64,000 nt of DNA from Burkholderiales bacterium (GTDB lineage: Bacteria; Pseudomonadota; Gammaproteobacteria; Burkholderiales; Burkholderiaceae_C), in contig JACRAY010000015.1 in NCBI GenBank assembly GCA_016213325.1, positions 1 to 64,000 on the forward strand, in the 5' to 3' direction. A program made the translations under genes and the position numbers. Below are positions 8,530-16,268 of this stretch, in pieces. The notes below the pieces were generated by a model. It saw only the letters and a list, made by a program, of their open reading frames with translations, searched no databases and was not told where the DNA came from. Positions within the stretch are counted from its first letter, which is position 1. Each line of letters starts with the position of its first letter.

Positions 8530-9416
8530 CCGCGCCGCGCCACTTCGGCGCCGTCATGAGCGCCATGGTCACGCCGTTCGATGCCAACGGCCGGCTCGAC
8601 CTGCCCGCTGCGCACCGCCTGGCGCGCTGGCTGGTGGACCGCGGCAACGACGGGCTGGTGGTCGCAGCCACCACAGGCGAAGGCGCGGTGCTGAGCGATG
8701 CGGAATGGCAGGACCTGGTGCGCGCGGTGTCCGAAGCCGTCACCGTGCCGGTGGTCGCCGGCGCCGGCAGCAACGACACGCGGCACAGCATCGAGATGGC
8801 GAAGCTGGCGCGCGGGCTGGGCGCGGCGGGCGTGATCGCGGTGTCGCCCTACTACAGCCGGCCGCCGCAGGCCGGCATCGAGGCGCACTTCCGCGCGCTG
8901 GCGGCGGCGACCGACCTGCCCGTGATGGTGTACGACGTGCCGCTGCGCACCGGGCGGCGCATCGCGCGCGACGTGCTGCTGCGGCTGTTCCGTGAAGTGC
9001 CCAACGTCGTGGCCTTCAAGGACGCCACGGCCGACCCGCCGGCGGCGGCTGCCTTGATTGCCGAGGCGGGCGAGCACTTCGACCTGTACTGCGGCGACGA
9101 CGCCATGACGCTGCCGTTGCTGGCGGTGGGCGCGGTCGGCGTGGTGAGCACCACGGCGCATTGGACCGGGCCGTGGTTCCAGCGAATGATCGCGGCCTTT
9201 GCGCGCGGCGACGTGGCCGAGGCCAGGCGCATCAACGCCCAGCTGCAGCCTTCCTTCGACTACGTCAACAGCGACGAGTGCGTGTTCACGATGTCGGTGA
9301 AGGCGATGCTGCGGACCCTGGGGCAGGAGGTGGGCGAAGGGCGGCTGCCGTTGCCGGCTGCGCCGGAGGGGACTGAAGCTCGTGCACGCGAGGTCTGGGA
9401 ACAGCTGACCCGCTAG
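8526..9416 (+). CDS. dapA: Dihydrodipicolinate synthase (DapA) family protein
   Basis: A 296-residue class I aldolase-type TIM barrel. All the key DapA positions are present: the TTGEG pair of Thr, the YYSRP Tyr, YDVPLRTG with Tyr and the carboxylate-binding Arg, and the Schiff-base Lys in VVAFKDAT. It would condense pyruvate with aspartate semialdehyde for lysine and diaminopimelate. YDVP replaces the common YNVP, and the late segment HWTGP differs from typical DapA. A related pyruvate aldolase (DHDPS superfamily) remains possible, and a second dapA may exist elsewhere. The start overlaps the GST stop (ATGA). Confidence 0.8.
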   Translation: MTAPRHFGAVMSAMVTPFDANGRLDLPAAHRLARWLVDRGNDGLVVAATTGEGAVLSDAEWQDLVRAVSEAVTVPVVAGAGSNDTRHSIEMAKLARGLGAAGVIAVSPYYSRPPQAGIEAHFRALAAATDLPVMVYDVPLRTGRRIARDVLLRLFREVPNVVAFKDATADPPAAAALIAEAGEHFDLYCGDDAMTLPLLAVGAVGVVSTTAHWTGPWFQRMIAAFARGDVAEARRINAQLQPSFDYVNSDECVFTMSVKAMLRTLGQEVGEGRLPLPAAPEGTEARAREVWEQLTR

Positions 9417-9434
9417 CGTCGATACACTTCGCCC

Positions 9435-10661
9435 ATGCAAACCTACATGGTCGGCGGCGCCGTGCGCGACGCCCTGCTGGGCTTGCCCGTCAACGACCGG
9501 GACTGGGTGGTGGTGGGCGCCACGCCGCACGAGATGATCACCTCGGGCTACCTGCCCGTGGGCAAGGACTTCCCGGTCTTCCTGCACCCGCTGACGAAAG
9601 AGGAATACGCTCTGGCGCGCACCGAGCGCAAGACGGCGCGCGGCTACCACGGCTTCGCGTTCCACGCCGCGCCCGACGTCACGCTCGAGCAGGACCTGGC
9701 CCGCCGCGACCTCACCATCAACGCGATGGCGCAGGACGAGGCGGGGCGCCTGATCGACCCGTACCACGGCCAGCGCGACCTGCAGGCCAGGGTGCTGCGC
9801 CACGTGACGCGCGCCTTCCGCGAAGACCCGGTGCGCATCCTGCGCGTGGCGCGCTTCGCCGCGCGCTACGCCGACTTCACGGTGGCGCCGGAGACCGTGA
9901 CGCTGATGCGCGAGATGGTGGAAGCCGGCGAGGTGGACGCGCTGGTGGCCGAACGCGTGTGGCAGGAGCTGGCGCGCGGGCTGGTCGAAGCGAGGCCCTC
10001 GCGGATGTTCGAGGTGCTGCGCGAGTGCGGCGCGCTGGCGCGCCTGCTGCCCGAAGTCGACCGCCTGTGGGGCGTGGCGCAGCGCGCCGACTACCACCCC
10101 GAGGTGGACACCGGCGTGCACCTGATGCTCGTGCTGGACATGGCGGCGCGCCTCGAGGCACCCCTGCCGGTGCGCTTCGCCTGCCTGATGCACGACCTCG
10201 GCAAGGGCACGACGCCGCCCGACATCCTCCCGCGCCACATCGGCCACGAACAGCGCAGCGTGAACCTGCTGCTGCAGGTCTGCGAGCGCCTGCGCGTGCC
10301 CACCGAATGCCGCGAGCTGGCCGAGGTGGTGGCGCGCGAGCACGGCAACATCCATCGCAGCGCCAGCCTGGGCGCCGCCGCACTGGTGCGCCTGCTGGAG
10401 CGTTGCGATGCCTTCCGCAAGCCGCAGCGCTTCGAGCTGGCGCTGCTGGCCTGCGAATGCGATGCACGGGGCCGCGGCGGCCTGCAGGAGTCGCCCTACC
10501 CGCAGCGCGCGAGCCTGCTGGCCGCCCTGCATGCCGCGCAGCAGGTCAGCACCGCCGACGTGGCTGCGCAGGCGCGGGAGCAACAACTGGAAGGGCCACG
10601 CATCGGCGAGATGATCCACCAGGCACGCGTGCGCGCGGTGGCCGCGGCGCTCGAGGGCTGA
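9435..10661 (+). CDS. cca: Multifunctional CCA tRNA nucleotidyltransferase
   Basis: A 408-residue enzyme that adds or repairs the CCA end of tRNAs. The N-terminus has [18 protein letters not shown], with the metal-binding Asp pair D21/D23. The basic [10 protein letters not shown] motif and [12 protein letters not shown] follow. A C-terminal HD domain is shown by [11 protein letters not shown] and a later EHGN. Length and layout match E. coli Cca (phosphatase/phosphodiesterase-bearing class). It starts 18 bases after the dapA-like gene and converges within one base of the next gene. Confidence 0.95.
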   Translation: MQTYMVGGAVRDALLGLPVNDRDWVVVGATPHEMITSGYLPVGKDFPVFLHPLTKEEYALARTERKTARGYHGFAFHAAPDVTLEQDLARRDLTINAMAQDEAGRLIDPYHGQRDLQARVLRHVTRAFREDPVRILRVARFAARYADFTVAPETVTLMREMVEAGEVDALVAERVWQELARGLVEARPSRMFEVLRECGALARLLPEVDRLWGVAQRADYHPEVDTGVHLMLVLDMAARLEAPLPVRFACLMHDLGKGTTPPDILPRHIGHEQRSVNLLLQVCERLRVPTECRELAEVVAREHGNIHRSASLGAAALVRLLERCDAFRKPQRFELALLACECDARGRGGLQESPYPQRASLLAALHAAQQVSTADVAAQAREQQLEGPRIGEMIHQARVRAVAAALEG

Positions 10662-10662
10662 A

Positions 10663-10938
10663 TCAGCGGCCCAGGAAGGGCCGCAGTTGCGGAAACTGCG
10701 ACGCGATCCATGGGGCGGCCCAGTCGCGTACGCCGTGGCAGCAGCGGCTGGTGTCGATGCGGCCCTGCCGGGCCAGCCGTTCGACCAGCCGCGTGCCCTC
10801 GCCCACCGCCCAGTCGAACAGCGAGGAGGGCACGTGCACGTCGGCCTGGTGGGCCGACTGCACGATCTCGGCGATGTACTCGTCGAGTGCCGCCACGGCG
10901 AGCAGCGGCGGGTCGTCGGGTGGCGGGTGGTATTGCAT
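10663..10938 (-). CDS. Hypothetical 91-residue protein
   Basis: A small soluble protein, mixed helical, with no family I recognise. It starts MQYHPPPDDPPLL and contains a Trp-rich C-terminus (DWAAPWIASQFPQLRPFLGR) and two adjacent Cys (RCCHG). It lies 59 bases downstream of the EF-hand gene on the same strand, so the two may be cotranscribed. The start at 10938 is the first ATG giving a compact protein; the frame stays open further upstream. That it is real is supported by its position exactly filling the space up to the cca stop. Confidence 0.55.
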   Translation of the reverse strand: MQYHPPPDDPPLLAVAALDEYIAEIVQSAHQADVHVPSSLFDWAVGEGTRLVERLARQGRIDTSRCCHGVRDWAAPWIASQFPQLRPFLGR

Positions 10939-10997
10939 GACAGGGTCCGCAAAAAGCAGGGCCGCGTCCAGCCCCGAAAGACCGCCATCCGCGCCGG

Positions 10998-11282
10998 TCA
11001 GGCACCTGCCTTCAGGTAGTCGAGGAACTGGCGGTACTGCTCGGGGTTCATCATGGTGGTGGCGCCCATCTTCTTCGCGTTCATGTCCCACGCCATGCCC
11101 ATCATGTCGATGAACTCCTTGCGCGAGATCATGCCGTCCTTGTTCTTGTCCATCATCTTCATCGAGGTGACCTCGGCGAAAGGGTAGTGCTCGGCGTTGG
11201 TGAGGCCGGCGGCGAAGGTGTTGCCCGTGGCGAGGGCGGATGCGGCAAGGACGAGTACCGCGGCGGTCTGCTTCATGTTCAT
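10998..11282 (-). CDS. Secreted single EF-hand protein
   Basis: A 94-residue protein with a signal peptide (MNMKQTAAVLVLAASALA, cleavage likely after TFA). It has one well-formed EF-hand calcium loop, DKNKDGMISRKE, with Asp, Asn, Asp, Gly, Ile and Glu at positions 1, 3, 5, 6, 8 and 12. Four Met pairs or clusters lie around the loop (KMM, DMMGM, TMM). It is probably a periplasmic Ca2+-binding protein. Its role is unknown. The start could be either of two ATGs (11282 or 11276). Confidence 0.75.
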   Translation of the reverse strand: MNMKQTAAVLVLAASALATGNTFAAGLTNAEHYPFAEVTSMKMMDKNKDGMISRKEFIDMMGMAWDMNAKKMGATTMMNPEQYRQFLDYLKAGA

Positions 11283-11384
11283 TTGGTTTGGCTCCGGTTA
11301 TCACCCGCGGGAAGTGCGGGCGTACGGACTTTGCCGGGGAGCGCCGCCGCGAAGTTGCCGGATCGTCCCGTTGTGTATGCCGAA

Positions 11385-12200
11385 TCAACGCGCCCAGGCG
11401 GCGGGCGACACGCCCACCACTTGCCTGAACTTGCGCACGAAGGCGGAAGCCGTCGCATAGCCGACGCGGCCGGCCACCGTCTTCACCGGCACCTTGCGCG
11501 CCAGCATCTGCTGCGCCACGCCGATGCGGTGCCGCACCAGGTAGCTGTGCGGCGACTCGCCCACCACCGCCTTGAAGCGCTCGCCGAAACGGCTGCGCGA
11601 CATGCCGGCTTCGCGCGCGAGCGCGTCGACGTCCAGCTCCTGGTCGAACTGCGCGTGGATGGCGCGAACGGCGGCCGCAATGCGCAAGTCGCCGCTTGCG
11701 GCCAGCACGCCGGGGTGCACCTCGCCCGCTTCGACCGCGTGGCGCGCCACGTAGGCCAGCACCACTTCGCACAAGCGGTCGGCCAGCTGCTTGCTGCCTG
11801 GCGCGTTGGAGCCGGCTTCGGCGAACAGCGCTTCCAGCGTGTGGCGGATCGCATGCAGTTGCGCCAGCGGCAGCACCACCACGTCGGGCAGCGACAGGGC
11901 CACGGCACGGCTGAAGCCTTCGCCGAAGCTGGTGAAGGCGCACACCAGCTCGAACCCGTCGTCTTCCACCGCCCGCAGCGAATGGGCCCCCGCATGCGGG
12001 AAGAACACCAGCGACGGCTGGTCGATCCGTTGCGCGGGCCGGCCGGCGGCCAGCACCTCGGCCACGCCGCTGCGCACGAAGTGCAGCGCGCCGGTGCGGT
12101 AGTTGCGCAGCAGGTTGTCGGGGTTGCAGCGGGTGCCGGCGAACACCAGCTCGGCCTGGAAGCTGCGCGTGTCGAAGATGTGGTCGTAAGTCGCGCTCAT
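11385..12200 (-). CDS. AraC family transcriptional regulator
   Basis: A 271-residue regulator. An N-terminal cupin-like sensor (about 1-150) carries FFPHAGAHSL. The C-terminal AraC/XylS double HTH runs from about residue 170 (ELDVDALAREAGMSRSRFGERFKAVVGESPHSYLVRHRI) through the second helix-turn-helix and KFRQVVGVSPAAWAR. The second HTH reads KTVAGRVGYATASAFVRKF. It probably responds to a small aromatic or organic ligand. The target is not evident; the next gene downstream is the divergently oriented region before the EF-hand gene. Confidence 0.88.
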   Translation of the reverse strand: MSATYDHIFDTRSFQAELVFAGTRCNPDNLLRNYRTGALHFVRSGVAEVLAAGRPAQRIDQPSLVFFPHAGAHSLRAVEDDGFELVCAFTSFGEGFSRAVALSLPDVVVLPLAQLHAIRHTLEALFAEAGSNAPGSKQLADRLCEVVLAYVARHAVEAGEVHPGVLAASGDLRIAAAVRAIHAQFDQELDVDALAREAGMSRSRFGERFKAVVGESPHSYLVRHRIGVAQQMLARKVPVKTVAGRVGYATASAFVRKFRQVVGVSPAAWAR

Positions 12201-12231
12201 CCGCTATGAGTCGCGCCAGCCTCCGTCGTCC

Positions 12232-13155
12232 TTACACCAGCAGCGCGAGTGCCGCGTAGTCGCCGACCCGGTCGCCCAACCCGGCCGGCACCAGCTCGGC
12301 GCCCGCCGTGAGCGCCGGGAACCGCGATGAAATCTCCGCCTGCAGGCGAGGCAGGAGGTAGTCGCGGTTGTGCCAGAACACGCTGCCGCCCAGGCTGATG
12401 CGCTGCAGGTCCAGCACCACGACCATGTTGTACAGCGCGCGGCCCATTACGCGGCACAGCTCGTCGACCGTGGCTTGCGCGGCTGCCTCGCCCGCTTTGG
12501 CCCGCTGCATCAGCCGGGCCGCGTCGGCGCAGAAGCGCCGCGCCACTGCGTTGCCCGCAACCAGCGCCTCGACGTCGCCCACGTTGCCGCAGCCGCACAG
12601 GGCGTCGCCGTTGTCGCTGACGAACATGTGGCCGCCGTGGCCCGCGTTGCCGTTCTTGCCGCGCAGCACGCGGCCGTCGACGCACACGCCCATGCCGATG
12701 CCGGTGCTCCAGGTGACGTAAGCACAGTGCTCGAAGCCCTGCAGCGCGCCCCAGCGGCGCTCGGCTTCCAGCGCCGCGACACAGTCGTTTTCCACGCGCA
12801 CTTCGCTGAAGCGCTGGCGCAAGGGCACCTCCAGCAGCGCGGTGGCCCAGTCGTTCGGCAACCCGCGCTCGGGCCCCGCCATGCCGCCGCAGATGTTGGG
12901 TGCGGCCAGCTCCACCAGCCCGGCCTTCAAGACGAAGGGCCCGCAAGACGAGACGCCGGCGCGCTGCACGGTGGCCGGCACCACGCGCGCTTCGGCGCAG
13001 GCCTCGTCCACCATGCGCATCACCTGCCGCGCGAGCGCGTCGTTGCTGCCCGACTTGGCCGTCGGCTCGCTGCGCCTGGCCAGCAGGTCCAGCCCAGCCC
13101 CGGCGTTGAGGCTCACCGCAACCTTGGTGCCGCCGATGTCGATGCAGGCCTTCAT
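12232..13155 (-). CDS. ROK family sugar kinase / regulator
   Basis: A 307-residue protein with the N-terminal phosphate loop DIGGTKVAVSL, a central VENDCVAAL segment (catalytic Asp of glucokinase-like ROK proteins) and the zinc region GHGGHMFVSDNGDALCGCGNVGDVEAL. There is no DNA-binding N-terminus, so it is a kinase-type ROK protein acting on a hexose or amino sugar. The third zinc Cys (usual CxCGxxGCxE) is replaced by Asp (GDVE). The ATG at 13155 overlaps the DUF2905 stop (ATGA). Confidence 0.85.
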   Translation of the reverse strand: MKACIDIGGTKVAVSLNAGAGLDLLARRSEPTAKSGSNDALARQVMRMVDEACAEARVVPATVQRAGVSSCGPFVLKAGLVELAAPNICGGMAGPERGLPNDWATALLEVPLRQRFSEVRVENDCVAALEAERRWGALQGFEHCAYVTWSTGIGMGVCVDGRVLRGKNGNAGHGGHMFVSDNGDALCGCGNVGDVEALVAGNAVARRFCADAARLMQRAKAGEAAAQATVDELCRVMGRALYNMVVVLDLQRISLGGSVFWHNRDYLLPRLQAEISSRFPALTAGAELVPAGLGDRVGDYAALALLV

Positions 13156-13346
13156 AGGAACTTCGCAAGCGCCCCCGCCACCAGGCTCAGCAGGATCGTA
13201 GTGGTGAGCGGGATGAACCACTCGCGGCCGAACAACTTGAAGCGCAGGTCACCCGGCAGCTTGCCGAAGCCCAGCCGCTGCAGCAGCGGGGTGAACCAGC
13301 TGATGAGCACCAAGGCGAGGAAGATGACGATGATCCAGCGAATCAT
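13152..13346 (-). CDS. DUF2905 family small membrane protein
   Basis: A 64-residue protein with two membrane helices. An N-terminal hydrophobic helix (IIVIFLALVLISWF) is joined by the family signature GKLPGDLRFKLFGREWFIPLTTTILLSLV to the C-terminal helix. It matches DUF2905 in length and layout. The function is unknown. It is translationally coupled to the downstream ROK gene through an ATGA overlap. Confidence 0.85.
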   Translation of the reverse strand: MIRWIIVIFLALVLISWFTPLLQRLGFGKLPGDLRFKLFGREWFIPLTTTILLSLVAGALAKFL

Positions 13347-13365
13347 GGGGAGGAGTGTGCCGCTA

Positions 13366-14499
13366 TTACAGCGTGTGCGTGCGGTCGCCCTCACGGAACC
13401 CCATCGCGTCCCAGTAGGGGCCCTTGTGCAGCGCCAGCACCTTGAAGAGCTCGCCCATCTCGTGCTCGGCCACCAGCCGCAGCGCCGCGGTGCGCTCCTG
13501 CAGCGTGGCCGCCTGCAGCCGCTCGGCCAGGCCGCAGTTGAGCAGGAAGCGGCCCTGCGTGGCATAGCCCAATGCCGAGAGTCCCGCCTCCTGCGCCGCC
13601 ACGGCAAGTCCAGTGAAGTTGACGTGCGCCGTGATGTCCTTCTGGCCGATGTCCGCCAGCGGGTCGGTGTCGGCCATGTGCGCGCGATGGCACATCAGCG
13701 TGCCCATGTTGCGCTGCGGGTGGTAGTACTCGGCCTCGGGAAAGCCGTAGTCGATGAAGAAGGCAGCGCCCTTGCCCAGCCGGTCGCCCAGCGTGCGCAC
13801 GAAAGCCTCGGCCTGCGGATGGACCTCGGTCAGGTAGTCGTGTGGCCCTTCGATCGCGTGCGTCGGCCGCAGCGCCGTGGGACGGTCTTCCCAGGCCAGC
13901 GCCTCGTTGACGCCGCGCTCGAACCAGTCGCCCGCCTTGCGCGCGAGCAGCTTCACCGGCATGGCGTCTAGCACCTCGTTGCCGACCACCACGCCTTCGA
14001 ACTGCGGCGGCAGCTCGTCGTGCCACTGCACCAGCGCCCCGAAGGGCGCCAGTGCCTCCTGCTGGCGCTCGCGCAGGCTCGCCGACAGCTCGACGATGTG
14101 GTACCGGCGCACGCGCCCGCCCAGAGACTGCACCAGCTGCAATGCCAGCGCGCCCGAGCCCGCGCCGAACTCCCACACCTCGTGCGTGCCGGTCTCCAGC
14201 AGCGCCTCGGCAACCGGTGCAGCCAGCACCTGGCCGAACAGCGGGCTCATCTCGGGCGCCGTCACGAAGTCGCTGCCTGAAGAAGGGAGAGAGCCGAACT
14301 TGCGGCTGGCATTGGCGTAGTAGCCCAGGCCCGGCGCGTACAGCGCCAGCGCCATGAAGCGGTCGAACGGCAGCCAGCCGCCGGCACGCGCGGTCGATTG
14401 GCGCACCAGCGAGCGCAGTGCCGTCGTTACATCAGGCGTTTCAGGTCGCACGGTCGGGATTGTCCACGACGGCCGGCCGTGGTCCGACAGCATCATCAA
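13366..14499 (-). CDS. MidA/NDUFAF7-type SAM-dependent methyltransferase
   Basis: A 377-residue protein of the COG1565 family. An N-terminal PFDRFMALALYAPGLGYYA block precedes the SAM-binding EFGAGSGALALQL, then GVVVGNEVLDAMPVK and FFIDYGFPEAEYYH. In mitochondria the family methylates an Arg of complex I subunit NDUFS2; the bacterial substrate is unproven. The first ATG (14499) sits inside the promoter region of the divergent vapB gene. A GTG start near TVRPETPDVTTALRS is therefore also plausible. It lies 19 bases downstream of the DUF2905 start on the same strand. Confidence 0.85.
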   Translation of the reverse strand: MMMLSDHGRPSWTIPTVRPETPDVTTALRSLVRQSTARAGGWLPFDRFMALALYAPGLGYYANASRKFGSLPSSGSDFVTAPEMSPLFGQVLAAPVAEALLETGTHEVWEFGAGSGALALQLVQSLGGRVRRYHIVELSASLRERQQEALAPFGALVQWHDELPPQFEGVVVGNEVLDAMPVKLLARKAGDWFERGVNEALAWEDRPTALRPTHAIEGPHDYLTEVHPQAEAFVRTLGDRLGKGAAFFIDYGFPEAEYYHPQRNMGTLMCHRAHMADTDPLADIGQKDITAHVNFTGLAVAAQEAGLSALGYATQGRFLLNCGLAERLQAATLQERTAALRLVAEHEMGELFKVLALHKGPYWDAMGFREGDRTHTL

Positions 14500-14518
14500 T
14501 CGATGCTACATTTGATGC
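14490..14518 (+). promoter_or_regulatory. Candidate vapBC operator/promoter
   Basis: GCATCA (14490-14495) and TGATGC (14513-14518) form an inverted repeat immediately before the vapB ATG at 14519. A TACATT hexamer (14507-14512) could be a -10 element with CCGAC(A) about 18 bases upstream. That would put the transcript start almost on the ATG. VapB-VapC complexes usually autorepress through such palindromes. This is inferred from position only. Confidence 0.4.
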
Positions 14519-14719
14519 ATGCGCACGACGATCAACATCGACGACGAACTGCTGGCGAGGGCCATGCGCCTGACGGGGTCGGAGGACAGGACAGCCATGG
14601 TGCGTGAGGGGCTCAAGGCCCTGGTCGAGCGCGAAAGCGCAAGGCGGCTGGCGCAGCTGGGTGGCTCGCAGCCGGGGCTGCGCCGGCCGCCGCGCCGGCG
14701 ACCGGCTGCCAAGGCTTGA
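14519..14719 (+). CDS. vapB: VapB-type antitoxin
   Basis: A 66-residue protein that starts MRTTINIDDELLARAMRLTG, the ribbon-helix-helix opening typical of type II VapB antitoxins. It ends in a very basic tail (RRPPRRRPAAKA) that would wrap the toxin. It binds DNA as a dimer and neutralises the VapC nuclease. The toxin gene starts 3 bases after its stop. The 5' end leaves almost no leader, so translation may begin on a leaderless or very short transcript. Confidence 0.88.
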   Translation: MRTTINIDDELLARAMRLTGSEDRTAMVREGLKALVERESARRLAQLGGSQPGLRRPPRRRPAAKA

Positions 14720-14722
14720 CCC

Positions 14723-15094
14723 ATGGTGCTGGTCGACGCTTCCGTCTGGGTCGATCACCTGCGCCGGCGCGATGCACACCTGGCCGACCTGCTGGAGCGC
14801 GATGTCGTGGTCATGCATCCGTTCGTATTGGGCGAACTCGCCTGCGGCAACCTGTCCCGCCGGCCGACAGTGCTGGAGTTGCTGCGGGACTTGCGTTCGG
14901 CTGCAGTGGCCGACCATGAGGAAGTCATGGGGTTCCTCGACCGGCACTTGCTCTACGGCAAGGGCATTGGCTGGGTCGACGTCCACCTGCTCGCGTCGAC
15001 AGCGCTCACGCCTGGCGGCAAGCTCTGGACTCGCGACAAGCGATTGCAGGCTGCCGCCAACCGCCTCGGTTGCTCCGAGGTTGCGAGTCACTGA
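14723..15094 (+). CDS. vapC: VapC PIN-domain toxin ribonuclease
   Basis: A 123-residue single PIN domain. The acidic metal-binding residues are visible: D in VDASVWVD near residue 5, E in LGELACGN near 40, D in GWVDVHLLAS near 95, and D in LWTRDKRL near 112. VapC toxins cut tRNA or rRNA. It is adjacent to and coupled with vapB, forming a complete type II toxin-antitoxin pair. Confidence 0.9.
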   Translation: MVLVDASVWVDHLRRRDAHLADLLERDVVVMHPFVLGELACGNLSRRPTVLELLRDLRSAAVADHEEVMGFLDRHLLYGKGIGWVDVHLLASTALTPGGKLWTRDKRLQAAANRLGCSEVASH

Positions 15095-15110
15095 AAGCCG
15101 AGCACCCGAA

Positions 15111-15893
15111 ATGGCCCAGGCAACAAGTCCCGTTCGCACCGCCCTCGTGACGGGCAGCGCGCGCCGCCTCGGCCGCGAGATTGCGCTGGTGCTGGCGCGT
15201 GCCGGCTGGCAGGTGGCCGTTCACTACCGCGGTTCGGACCTGGATGCAGAGCAGACTGCGCAGGACTGCGCGCAGGCGGCGCCGGGCCTCGCCTTCGCCA
15301 CCTTCCAGGCCGACCTGGAAGACGAGGCCGCCGCGCGCGCCCTTCTGCCGCAAGTGGTCGACCGTTTCGGCGCGGTCGATGCGGTGGTCAACAATGCGTC
15401 GCTGTTTGAGCACGACAGCGTGGCCGGCTTCAACTACGACCTGCTGCAGGACCATTTGCGCATCAACACCGGTGCGCCCATCGTGCTGGCGCAGGCGCTG
15501 CACGAGCATGTGCGCACGCGCGGCGCCGAGGGCGTGGTGGTCAACCTGCTGGACCAGAAGCTCTGGAACCAGAACCCCGACTTCCTCAGCTACACGCTGT
15601 CGAAGGCCGCGCTGGAGGCTGCCACCAACATGCTTGCGTTGGCGCTGGCGCCGCAGGTGCGCGTGGCCGGCGTGGCACCCGGCCTCACGCTGACCAGCCA
15701 CATGCTGTCGCAGGTCAAGTTCGAGCAGTTGCACCGGCTGTCGCCGCTGGGCCGCTCCTCCAGCAAGGAAGACGTGGCCGCCGCCGTGCGCTTCGTGCTG
15801 GAGAACCGCTCGATCACGGGCACCACGCTGCTGGTCGACGGCGGCCAGCACCTGATGCACTTCGCACGTGACTTCTCATTGATGCAGCCATGA
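15111..15893 (+). CDS. folM: FolM-like pteridine/dihydromonapterin reductase (SDR)
   Basis: A 260-residue short-chain dehydrogenase. The cofactor loop reads TGSARRLG, the TGxxxRxG form typical of pteridine reductases and FolM, not the TGxxxGxG of ordinary SDRs. NNAS and the catalytic YTLSK (Tyr-xxx-Lys) follow, with DQKLWNQNPDFLSY just before it as in FolM homologues. It would reduce dihydromonapterin or dihydrofolate with NADPH. It overlaps folB by ATGA, which supports a pterin role. Confidence 0.82.
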   Translation: MAQATSPVRTALVTGSARRLGREIALVLARAGWQVAVHYRGSDLDAEQTAQDCAQAAPGLAFATFQADLEDEAAARALLPQVVDRFGAVDAVVNNASLFEHDSVAGFNYDLLQDHLRINTGAPIVLAQALHEHVRTRGAEGVVVNLLDQKLWNQNPDFLSYTLSKAALEAATNMLALALAPQVRVAGVAPGLTLTSHMLSQVKFEQLHRLSPLGRSSSKEDVAAAVRFVLENRSITGTTLLVDGGQHLMHFARDFSLMQP

Positions 15894-16258
15894 GCAAAGC
15901 CGGCACGCAGATCCTGACCCTGACCGGCCTGGAGTTCAAGGCCAACCTGGGCATCCTGGCGCACGAGAAGGAGACGCCGCAGCCGATCCGCGTGGACGCC
16001 GAGCTGAACCTGGGCACGCAGCCGCTGCTGCCCAGCGACGACGACATCACGCACGTGCTGGACTACCGCAAGGTGCGCCGCATCATCATCGACGAATGCA
16101 CCGCGGAGCACATCAACCTGCTGGAGACCCTGATCGGCAAGGTCTGCAACCGGCTGATGCAGTTGCCCGGGGTGCTGGGGGTACGCGTGCGGATCGTGAA
16201 GCTGGAGATCTTCGACGATTGCGAGGTGGCGATACGGATGGAGAGCGGGCAGTGGTGA
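15890..16258 (+). CDS. folB: Dihydroneopterin aldolase FolB
   Basis: A 122-residue protein of the FolB/FolX family. It opens with LTLTGLEFKANLGILAHEKETPQPIRVD (the family's N-terminal strand plus active-site Glu) and contains HVLDYRKVRRIIIDEC and HINLLETLIGKVCNRL, with the second conserved Glu. It acts in tetrahydrofolate synthesis as an aldolase/epimerase on dihydroneopterin. It is coupled to the FolM-like gene. FolX-type epimerase activity is a possible alternative. Confidence 0.9.
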   Translation: MSKAGTQILTLTGLEFKANLGILAHEKETPQPIRVDAELNLGTQPLLPSDDDITHVLDYRKVRRIIIDECTAEHINLLETLIGKVCNRLMQLPGVLGVRVRIVKLEIFDDCEVAIRMESGQW

Positions 16259-16268
16259 AGGAGGTTCG

